This document shows, piece after piece, positions 1 to 6,083 of a DNA stretch of 6,495 nucleotides. Made by a program: the position numbers and the translations under genes. Source of the stretch: Opitutales bacterium (GTDB lineage: Bacteria > Verrucomicrobiota > Verrucomicrobiia > Opitutales > Oceanipulchritudinaceae); contig SKLD01000122.1 of NCBI GenBank assembly GCA_007123395.1, positions 1-6,495 of the forward strand, given 5' to 3'. Within the stretch, counting starts at the first letter, position 1. Each line of letters starts with the position of its first letter. The notes under the pieces are model-generated. The model made no database searches, was not told the origin of the DNA, and saw only the letters and a program-made list of their open reading frames with translations.

Positions 1-527
1 AGCTGCTCGGTGTAGTGGGCGAGGTGGATACGGAAATACTCGTCGCTGAACACGCTCCCTTGTCCCGCCGGGAATGCCCAGCCGCGCTTGTGCGGCATGA
101 TGTAGAGGCTGCCGTCAAGTTCCTGGACGCAGAAATCGACGACCTCCATGTCGGTGAACCGGTCGACGTGGTGGGACGAGCCCGAGCCCGCGCCGCCGAC
201 GAGGATACCCTTCTTGCCTGCCTGCCGCACGAATCCGTCGGAAGCCTCTATGCTGCCGCCCTGCATTTCGTAGTTGAGGTAAGTCCACTCGTGCCGGGTG
301 ACGTGGAAGGCCTTGCTCGCCTCGATGGAGTCGTGTTCGTCGCCGTCGACACGGGGCCGCAGGCTACGCATGACAACGTCGGTGGCGCGCGGCGCGTGGT
401 CCGGACGCCAGAGCGGGTCGGACTTTGTGTAGACGGTCTCGGCACTGAGAAGAGCACCGGTGATGAGAAGTGCTCCGCATACGGCGGTGGCCGCCGAAGC
501 ACGGGGAAGGGCGTGGACGGGTGACAT
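1..527 (-). CDS. Secreted protein of unknown function, possible TIM-barrel glycoside-hydrolase-like (3' end outside window)
   Basis: The reading frame starts at ATG 527-525 and stays open to the window edge, giving 175 complete residues without the C-terminus. Residues 1-29 look like a Sec signal peptide: arginine at 9, a hydrophobic stretch (about 11-28, ending GALLITGALLSA) and probable cleavage before ETVYTKSD. The mature part contains FHVTRHEWTY (74-83), a glycine-rich stretch ILVGGAGSGSS (108-118) and DFCVQELDGSLYIMPH (131-146). A β-strand with a conserved-looking aromatic/charged motif followed by a GG-containing strand is reminiscent of the first strands of uncharacterised secreted TIM-barrel proteins near polysaccharide-degrading genes; this is recollection, not proof. 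It begins 24 bases after the stop of the large β-helix gene, in the same frame, so the two are probably co-transcribed. The leader is pyrimidine-rich (CCCACCCCCATTC) with no Shine-Dalgarno motif, suggesting translational coupling or SD-independent initiation. The coding call is firm; the function is not. Confidence 0.8.
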   Translation of the reverse strand, partial: MSPVHALPRASAATAVCGALLITGALLSAETVYTKSDPLWRPDHAPRATDVVMRSLRPRVDGDEHDSIEASKAFHVTRHEWTYLNYEMQGGSIEASDGFVRQAGKKGILVGGAGSGSSHHVDRFTDMEVVDFCVQELDGSLYIMPHKRGWAFPAGQGSVFSDEYFRIHLAHYTEQ

Positions 528-551
528 AGGTATTGAATGGGGGTGGGTTGG

Positions 552-3500
552 TTAATTTCCGGATGTATTCACCGCCCGGATGGTGAAGAACCAGCGGTTC
601 TCACCGTCCCAGTCAGTGGAGTATTGGTTTGACCAGACGGGCTGGGCGAAGGTCTCGAAGTTCTCTAGCGTCGACGAGCGCCGGATGATGTAGTGGGAAA
701 AATCCGGATCGGGCGAGGCCTCCCAGTGTAAGACGATTCCGTCCCCGGATGCTTCAATGTGAACGCCCGCGGGCGGGGTGGCCGCATCCGGGTTGGGGGC
801 GGCCACGAGAACTTGAAGGGTGACGGTGTGTTCTCCGCCGTCGGCGTCGGTGGCGCGGACCTCGAAGGTATTGAGGCCTTCGTCGCCTGCGGCGGGTGTG
901 CCGCCGAGGGTACCGTCGGGTGCGACGGTCAGCCACGCGGGGCCGGAGACCTTGGCGAAGGTGAGTTCGCCCGGATCAATGCCTTCGTCGACATGGCCGG
1001 TGAGGGTGCGCAGGTAGTCGCTGCCATAGGCGGCGCGGCTTTCGTCGATGGATTCGACGGTGAAAATCTGCGCCGGCGGCGCGGCCGGCTCAATCCATTT
1101 CTCGATCAGGTAATCATTGATGGCATCCAAATCCTCGTCTTCGACACGGCCCATGTAGATGAGCACTTCGCCGACTTCACCGGTGAGGAAGTCACCGGTG
1201 CCGCTGCGACCGAGGTAGAGGATCTCGTCGCTGCTGAACTCGTGGTCGAGACCTTCGGCATGCTCCGCGATCAGCTCGCCGTTTTCGAAGAATTGCCATG
1301 AGTCGGTGCCGCGACGCCATGCGCGCACCGCGAAGTCCGTGTTGTAGCTGCCCAGCGTGCGGTCGCCGTCCCATTCGAGGGCATTGGCATGACGTCCGAT
1401 GACCCATTGCCCGCCGCTGCCTTCATCGCCCTTGGCGAGGACGACGTTGTTATCGCCCGCTGAACTGTGTACGATGAAGATCGTGAACTCAAGGTCGTGG
1501 AACCGGCCAGCGTTTTGGCGCGCGCGCCATGCGTGTTCATTGTTCGCCATCCACGCGGCGCCGTCGAAATGGACGACGGGCAGGCCATTGCGGGCGTTCG
1601 TTTCGACGACGGGCTGGAGGTCGGTGTCGAACTGGCGCATCATGTAGGTGAACGGTGTCTTCGATTCCCATTGGTGCAGGGGGCCGTCTTCGGTGAGGTC
1701 GGCGGCGTCGAGCCAGCCGTCGAGGCCGGGCACGTCGCTCGGCATCCAGTCGGGCACGGGATCGCGGTTGACCGTGTAGGTGACGGCGCCCGCCGCTGCC
1801 CAAATATGCGGGCGGATGCCTGCGTCGCGATTGTCGAAGGGCTCGAAGCCGAGCTGGGTGACCGCCGGGGAGTCGGCAGGCACACGGAAGTCGCCGCGCT
1901 GTGGGTTTATAAGCAAAGGATCGGCCTCAATGGAATCGAAATCCTGGTTCTCATCCGCTTGGAACTCTGCCAGCGTCTTGCGGTCAGCATCCATCCAGAT
2001 GCGTGATGTCTGGTTCCAGTAGACGTTCGAACCCAATTCGGCCCATGGCTGAATAACATCATTATAAACAATTTTTTGATACACAAACCCGTTGCCTGCC
2101 TGCAGGAAGATATTCCGTTCAACAGTAGGCGCCCGACGGGGGATCAGCGGGAATTCCTGGGAGTTAGGGGAGCGCTGGTCACCGTTGCGACGGTCAAAGA
2201 GTCCGTCACCCGTGTTGAAGGCGATCACATTATTGTAGATGTCTTGCGTCCATCCCTTCAGGGTAACGTTTCTTTCGTTTGTTCCGTAAAGCCAGTTCTT
2301 GCGCACCGTCCAGAATTCCGACTGGCCATCGAGGTATACGGTCTGGCTCTGGTAGTCTCGCGCTTGAACGTTGAATACCACATTGCGCTCGACGACGGAA
2401 TGCGGGCTCTTTCCGGAGGCGTAAATGCCGGCGAGGTCACTCAGCACACCCTGCCCGGCGTCGTGGACGAGGTTTCCACGTACCATGGTGGCAAAACCGA
2501 AACGGGGAATGACATTCCCGCCGGACGCTCGAATGGCCGTGTAAGTTCCATCCCGAACATGGTTATGCTCTATATTAGTGAAAACTGTTTCCGGGATGAG
2601 CATGCCGACGCCTCCGTGCCAGTAGAGGCCGTACCCTTTGACGTCGTTGTCGTGGATATGGCCCCACCCGGTGCGTTGTTGCACGCCGGTCGTCTGGTTG
2701 CTTTGCCACATTTTGAAGGCACCGAAGGCCATGGAGCGGAAGATATTGGAAGAGAGGACGCCGCCTGCGGTCTCTTTGGCGAACTCGACCGCAAACTCAC
2801 CCACATGCCCGAAGAGGCAGGCCTCAACGACGGGAGCGCGGGCAAAACGGTAGTGAATCGCCCCGCGTCCGCTGTTGTAGGGGCTGTTGCCTGTGCCCGT
2901 GTGCAGGGCTAGTTCGTCCACGCGGGTATGTAGAAAGGCAATGCGGCGGAAGGTCACGTGCCAGAGCCGTTCATTGATTTGCGTTGCCCCGGACTCTCTT
3001 CCGAAGATCTGGAAGAGTTCACGCAGGCGCGGGGCGACGACGTGCGCGCTCTCCATTTCCTCGCCGGGCAGCGGGATGTAGTAGAGGCGGCCCGAGGGGC
3101 GGTCCAGATACCATTCGCCGGGCTTGGACATGGTCTCGAAGACGTTGTCGAAGTAGTATGCGGCAAAGCCCGCGCCATGCACTGGGTGGCTGCCGTCGAG
3201 CGTGAAGACGGGGTCGGGTGGGGGCGGCTGCAAGTTCATCCAGCGCGTGTCCGGGTCGTAGCTGCCGAGGCGCATACGTGTCTCCACCCATCGGTGGAGG
3301 ACGACGGCCTGCACTTCGTTGAAATTGGATAGATTGGGGATGTCGATGTCGCGCGCGTCGCGCTCGCTTACGCGGAAGTCGAGGCGCGTGGAGTTGTCCA
3401 CTTCCTCCATGCGGAACCATCCCTTCTTGGGCCAGCGGGAGCGCTCGGCGCGGCGTCCGTTGACAAAGAGCTGGTCGAACCGCCAGTCCCCGGAGGCGAC

Positions 3501-4964
3501 CTCCGGCAGTTCCGCGACCCATGCCTCGACACCGTTGACGGTGGTCGGCTCCCACTCGGTGACCGGCTGTCCGCCGCTGACGACAGGCATGTGCGTGGCG
3601 GGCGGGTCCATCCAGTGCGGGTCGTCACCGTGGACTTCGAGGCGCTCGCGCAATAGATCCTCCGCACCCTCGGCCCACATGCCTTGGAAGTGGATATTGC
3701 CGTCGATGGACTTGTCGATGACCACAGTGTCGGCGAGGTAGTGGTATCCGGGCATGAGGTGGACGGTCACAGGGTCGACAAGGTTCTCGAGATGGTCTGC
3801 GAGTTCCTGCCCGTGGGGGGACTCGGCGGAGCCGTAAAAGTTGGGCACGATGGGGCCTTCCGGCTGCGCGCGCCGTCCCATGGCGACGATACGGCGCACG
3901 GCTTCATCAATGGTGGCAAGAGCGGTGTCGGGGGAGAGCCCGTCGTCGCTGTCTTCGCCCCCGGGCGATACGTAGAGGTCGGTAGCCCATGCGAAAGTGC
4001 CCACGGAGGATTGTACGACCTCCGTGCCGTTGTCGGCCTCGAACATGAAATGCCACGTTGTGTTGGGGGTAAGCCCGTCCATGACGGCGTCGAGGATTTG
4101 GATGGGGGAGCGTTCGCCGAGCGATGCCTCGCCCGTCCATCCGCTGTCGGGGTCTTCACTCCAGTAGAGGGTCAGGTCGGCGTCGTCGCCCCAGAGTTCG
4201 ACGCCCACCGTCGCCTCTTCCGGGCCACCTTGGACGACGAAGGGTTTACCGAGGCTGAAGTCCGCTGGCGGGGCCACTGTAATATAGCGGATGCCCGCTG
4301 AGGGCGAGGCAGAAAGGTCGTTGCCGGTGCCATCAGGGACGCGGTCCAGCGGATCTACCGTGTCAAAGGTGAAGGTGATACGTGTGCCGCGCTCAAGCAG
4401 ATGGCCTTCTAGATCGCCAAGAGCGGCACCTGACCACGTGCTCGTGCCGCTGTTGCCGACGGACCACGGCATGGTCCCGAGGATTTCAACGGTCAGACCG
4501 TCATCGGTTTCGATGATGAACTTCTCGTGCTCCTCCAAGTCCCCGAACGCCAGCTCGGTGATGTGGACGCTGTGGTCCAGCGAAAGCACAACGGATTCAA
4601 GGAAATTGAATACGATGGACTCCGAGTGTAAATCGTTGCCGAACTTCTCCTCAAAGGCGGCATTGGCAATGGAAGGGCTGTCGATGCCCATGCCCCACGA
4701 GTTCCGACTGTGGATGAAAATCGCGGGTTCGACATCCGTCGTGAGGTACTCCGAAAAATCGACTGGACCGAAAGCGGCGTGCGCGTAGAGGGTGACACCA
4801 TCGCGTTCCATGCCCACGGGAAGCTGGGAAGTGGAGACTTCATTGAACTCCGCGTCCTGCAGGAATTCAAACGTGGTTGAGGCGTTAAGGCCGCCGCCGA
4901 GGAGCGCGGCACCGAAAGAGCAGGTACCGAGTAAATGGAGCGATTTTGGCGTAGTGATTTTCAT
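552..4964 (-). CDS. Large secreted multi-modular right-handed β-helix protein, GH141-like, with FN3, LamG-like and cadherin-like modules
   Basis: This gene encodes 1470 residues from ATG 4964 to TAA 552-554. The start was chosen because it opens a classical signal peptide (MKITTPKSLHLLG..., probable cleavage after LNA, residue 28); the frame is open to an ATG at 5090, but that would bury the signal 42 residues in. Approximate order: β-rich domain of unknown family 29-230; FN3-like 233-325; β-helix 329-1063, opening with LYVSPGGEDSDDGLSP; LamG/concanavalin-like 1071-1290; He_PIG/cadherin-like 1301-1388; FN3 about 1395-1470. The β-helix part carries PVVSGGQPVTEW, DQLFVNGRRAERSRWP, GEWYLDRPSGRLYYIPLPGE and repeated N-rich turns (ERNVVFNV, VRKNWLYG), the pattern I associate with GH141 α-fucosidase/xylanase-type enzymes. 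Asp843 (SDLAGIY) and Asp879 (YLDGQSE) are candidate catalytic acids. A secreted glycan hydrolase is inferred; a lyase or binding protein is possible. There is no C-terminal anchor or sorting signal. It leads the minus-strand operon. Confidence 0.85.
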   Translation of the reverse strand: MKITTPKSLHLLGTCSFGAALLGGGLNASTTFEFLQDAEFNEVSTSQLPVGMERDGVTLYAHAAFGPVDFSEYLTTDVEPAIFIHSRNSWGMGIDSPSIANAAFEEKFGNDLHSESIVFNFLESVVLSLDHSVHITELAFGDLEEHEKFIIETDDGLTVEILGTMPWSVGNSGTSTWSGAALGDLEGHLLERGTRITFTFDTVDPLDRVPDGTGNDLSASPSAGIRYITVAPPADFSLGKPFVVQGGPEEATVGVELWGDDADLTLYWSEDPDSGWTGEASLGERSPIQILDAVMDGLTPNTTWHFMFEADNGTEVVQSSVGTFAWATDLYVSPGGEDSDDGLSPDTALATIDEAVRRIVAMGRRAQPEGPIVPNFYGSAESPHGQELADHLENLVDPVTVHLMPGYHYLADTVVIDKSIDGNIHFQGMWAEGAEDLLRERLEVHGDDPHWMDPPATHMPVVSGGQPVTEWEPTTVNGVEAWVAELPEVASGDWRFDQLFVNGRRAERSRWPKKGWFRMEEVDNSTRLDFRVSERDARDIDIPNLSNFNEVQAVVLHRWVETRMRLGSYDPDTRWMNLQPPPPDPVFTLDGSHPVHGAGFAAYYFDNVFETMSKPGEWYLDRPSGRLYYIPLPGEEMESAHVVAPRLRELFQIFGRESGATQINERLWHVTFRRIAFLHTRVDELALHTGTGNSPYNSGRGAIHYRFARAPVVEACLFGHVGEFAVEFAKETAGGVLSSNIFRSMAFGAFKMWQSNQTTGVQQRTGWGHIHDNDVKGYGLYWHGGVGMLIPETVFTNIEHNHVRDGTYTAIRASGGNVIPRFGFATMVRGNLVHDAGQGVLSDLAGIYASGKSPHSVVERNVVFNVQARDYQSQTVYLDGQSEFWTVRKNWLYGTNERNVTLKGWTQDIYNNVIAFNTGDGLFDRRNGDQRSPNSQEFPLIPRRAPTVERNIFLQAGNGFVYQKIVYNDVIQPWAELGSNVYWNQTSRIWMDADRKTLAEFQADENQDFDSIEADPLLINPQRGDFRVPADSPAVTQLGFEPFDNRDAGIRPHIWAAAGAVTYTVNRDPVPDWMPSDVPGLDGWLDAADLTEDGPLHQWESKTPFTYMMRQFDTDLQPVVETNARNGLPVVHFDGAAWMANNEHAWRARQNAGRFHDLEFTIFIVHSSAGDNNVVLAKGDEGSGGQWVIGRHANALEWDGDRTLGSYNTDFAVRAWRRGTDSWQFFENGELIAEHAEGLDHEFSSDEILYLGRSGTGDFLTGEVGEVLIYMGRVEDEDLDAINDYLIEKWIEPAAPPAQIFTVESIDESRAAYGSDYLRTLTGHVDEGIDPGELTFAKVSGPAWLTVAPDGTLGGTPAAGDEGLNTFEVRATDADGGEHTVTLQVLVAAPNPDAATPPAGVHIEASGDGIVLHWEASPDPDFSHYIIRRSSTLENFETFAQPVWSNQYSTDWDGENRWFFTIRAVNTSGN

Positions 4965-5083
4965 GGAAGTGAGTGAATTTAAGGTTTGTTTGTGAAGGCC
5001 TACTGAAAGAAACAGACTTGAATGCCAAGAGACCTCCCGCAAACCGCATCGTTGCCGAATTAGAGACGACAACTTGCTAAATC

Positions 5084-5090
5084 GGGACAT
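5084..5090 (+). promoter_or_regulatory. Possible auxiliary operator half-site GGGACAT
   Basis: The heptamer GGGACAT is identical to 5167-5173, which covers most of the right arm of the nearby inverted repeat. The two lie 83 bases apart in the same orientation, close to eight helical turns, which would put them on the same DNA face. Its reverse complement also supplies the ATG of the upstream, disfavoured start of the β-helix gene. A seven-base match in about 280 bases can arise by chance. Confidence 0.2.
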
Positions 5091-5103
5091 CGCAACAGTC
5101 GCG

Positions 5104-5134
5104 TTGGCTCGATGGGGTCATTGGCACCGATAAT
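5104..5134 (+). promoter_or_regulatory. Weak candidate σ70-type promoter for the aldolase gene
   Basis: TTGGCT (5104-5109) and GATAAT (5129-5134) resemble -35 and -10 boxes, with a 19-base spacer that is longer than the usual 17. If used, transcription would begin near 5141, and the inverted repeat at 5155-5174 would lie just downstream of it, as expected for a repressor site. An alternative -35, TTGGCA at 5121-5126, has no good -10 partner. The match is marginal. Confidence 0.2.
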
Positions 5135-5154
5135 CGCGTCTCCAAATTACGACG

Positions 5155-5174
5155 CATGTCCGGAATGGGACATG
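5155..5174. promoter_or_regulatory. Perfect inverted repeat, candidate operator (CATGTCC-N6-GGACATG)
   Basis: Two 7-base arms, CATGTCC (5155-5161) and GGACATG (5168-5174), are exact reverse complements around the 6-base spacer GGAATG. The size and symmetry suit a dimeric transcription factor. The core TGTCCGGAATGGGACA recurs at 6043-6058 with 14 of 16 positions conserved, including the non-symmetric GGAA of the spacer. The site lies 68 to 74 bases upstream of the possible aldolase starts and 190 bases from the β-helix gene start, so it could control both directions. There is no T-run, so it is not a terminator. Confidence 0.5.
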
Positions 5175-5248
5175 GTTTAGCCCACGGATCACCGCAGCCG
5201 TTCTTGAATTTCTCCCGTAGCCCCAAAAGGATTGTGCGTTAAGTGATT

Positions 5249-6007
5249 ATGAATGTAACAAAAGCGAAGCTTGCTGCCGGGGAGGTGGCTGTCGGCGGCT
5301 GGATCATGACGGCCGACGCGACGGTGGCGGAACTGATGGCGGGCGAGGCATTCGACTGGATCTGTGTCGACATGGAGCACACCGCCGCCGGCTACGCCGC
5401 GCTAGAGGACATCTGCCGGGCCGTCAAAGCCTCGGGTAAGGAGGTTTTCGCCCGTCTCCAGGGCCACGACGAGGTGATGGCGAAGAAAGTCCTGGATATT
5501 GGCTGTAAGGGCATCATCGTCCCGTGTGTGAACACGCGGGCGGAGGCGGAGCACGCCGTGGCCATGGCGAAGTACCCGCCCGCCGGTATCCGCGGTGCGT
5601 CGCTTGCGCGTTGCACGGATTACGGTCGCGATTTCACCCGCTACTTCACGGAGCACAACGACGATGTCCTTGTCGCCGTGATGCTCGAGCATGTCGATGC
5701 CGTGCGCAACGTCGATGAGATCCTTTCGGTAGAGGGCATCGATGCCATGTTCATCGGTCCCTACGATCTCTCTGCCTCCATGAACCTTGCCGGGCAGTTG
5801 GACCATCCCGAGGTCCGCGCGGCACAGGAGCAGCTTCTGGCCGGGTGCCGCCGCCACGGCGTCGCGCCCGGCCTGCACGTCGTCCCCACCGAGCCGGAGC
5901 GGGTGCGGTCAAGCGTGGAGAGCGGTTTCCGCTTTGTCGCACTGGGGCTGGATACCCGTTTTATCATCGACGGATGCCGCCGCATGCTCGAGGGCGTGCC
6001 GCGTTAA
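5249..6007 (+). CDS. HpcH/HpaI-family class II aldolase (2-keto-3-deoxy sugar acid / 4-hydroxy-2-oxo acid aldolase-like)
   Basis: The product is a 252-residue cytoplasmic TIM-barrel aldolase, close to the usual family length of about 250-265. Family members cleave 4-hydroxy-2-oxo acids, such as 2-keto-3-deoxyglucarate, 2-keto-3-deoxyrhamnonate or 4-hydroxy-2-oxoheptanedioate, to pyruvate plus an aldehyde using a divalent metal. Visible hallmarks: DWICVDMEH with catalytic-base His44; Arg69 in FARLQG, which binds the substrate carboxylate; GIIVPCVNTRAEAE; YPPAGIRG (109-116); metal ligand Glu147 in VMLEHVDAV; and metal ligand Asp173 in FIGPYDLSASM. All expected key residues are present, so an active enzyme is likely. 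The Glu-His pair and the preceding RCTDYGRDFTRYF stretch differ from HpaI and GarL and resemble an unassigned subfamily, so no substrate is named. ATG 5249 is preferred; GTG 5243 in the same frame adds two residues and sits 11 bases after AAAAGGA (5225-5231), a possible ribosome-binding site. The AraC-type gene follows 76 bases later. Confidence 0.93.
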   Translation: MNVTKAKLAAGEVAVGGWIMTADATVAELMAGEAFDWICVDMEHTAAGYAALEDICRAVKASGKEVFARLQGHDEVMAKKVLDIGCKGIIVPCVNTRAEAEHAVAMAKYPPAGIRGASLARCTDYGRDFTRYFTEHNDDVLVAVMLEHVDAVRNVDEILSVEGIDAMFIGPYDLSASMNLAGQLDHPEVRAAQEQLLAGCRRHGVAPGLHVVPTEPERVRSSVESGFRFVALGLDTRFIIDGCRRMLEGVPR

Positions 6008-6042
6008 TCCGCTTGCATTGCTGCCGGGCGTTGGTTTAGCGT

Positions 6043-6058
6043 TGTCCGGAAAGTGACA
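6043..6058. promoter_or_regulatory. Second copy of the operator-like element, upstream of the AraC-type gene
   Basis: TGTCCGGAAAGTGACA matches the core at 5157-5172 at 14 of 16 positions and keeps the TGTC...GACA symmetry with identical spacing. It lies in the 76-base gap between the aldolase stop and the regulator start, ending 25 bases before that start, a position suited to autoregulation. The gap (6008-6083) shows no convincing terminator hairpin and no strong promoter boxes. It also contains TGGTTTAGC (6032-6040), a 9-mer found beside the first copy at 5173-5181. Confidence 0.45.
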
Positions 6059-6083
6059 CACATTCCGTACCCCGGTAAGCCCC

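Larger units (their letters stand above)
4965..5248. promoter_or_regulatory. Divergent intergenic regulatory region
   Basis: This gap of about 280 bases separates the minus-strand glycan-degradation genes from the plus-strand aldolase and regulator, so it must hold promoters for both directions. It contains the 20-bp inverted repeat at 5155-5174 and an extra GGGACAT half-site at 5084-5090. No strong consensus σ70 promoter stands out. On the minus strand, TTGGCA (rc 5022-5027) is a possible -35, but the -10 at the right distance is poor. The stretch before the β-helix gene start (TTAAATTCACTCACTTCC, read on the minus strand) has no Shine-Dalgarno motif. No tRNA, small gene or terminator hairpin was seen. 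Confidence 0.65.

Noticed and set aside
15..524. Plus-strand open frame of 169 codons at the left end
   Set aside because: It is antisense to the minus-strand gene that begins with a convincing signal peptide at 527, and its own protein resembles nothing.
528..551. One original gene split by a premature stop between the β-helix protein and the left-end protein
   Set aside because: Although in frame, the downstream product starts with its own complete signal peptide and the upstream product ends with a finished FN3 domain, so two genes are the better reading.
759..1301. Plus-strand open frame of 180 codons with glycine- and alanine-rich translation
   Set aside because: It is antisense to the cadherin-like and LamG-like modules; its composition mirrors the complement of that coding sequence and it has no independent start signals.
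2076..2912. Long open frame of 278 codons on the plus strand, opposite the β-helix gene
   Set aside because: It lies wholly within the coding region of a protein with strong family motifs; GC-rich genes commonly leave long open antisense frames, and its translation shows no recognisable domain or signal.
5020..5035. Short palindromic stretch CTTGAATGCCAAG in the divergent region
   Set aside because: The arms are only 4 bp, it is not repeated elsewhere in the gap, and such short symmetry is expected by chance.
5155..5174. The inverted repeat as a rho-independent terminator
   Set aside because: There is no following T-run on either strand, the stem is only 7 bp, and it lies upstream of both divergent genes rather than after any gene end.
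5402..5878. Minus-strand open frame of 158 codons within the aldolase gene
   Set aside because: The opposite strand encodes a complete aldolase with every family motif, so this frame is a shadow.
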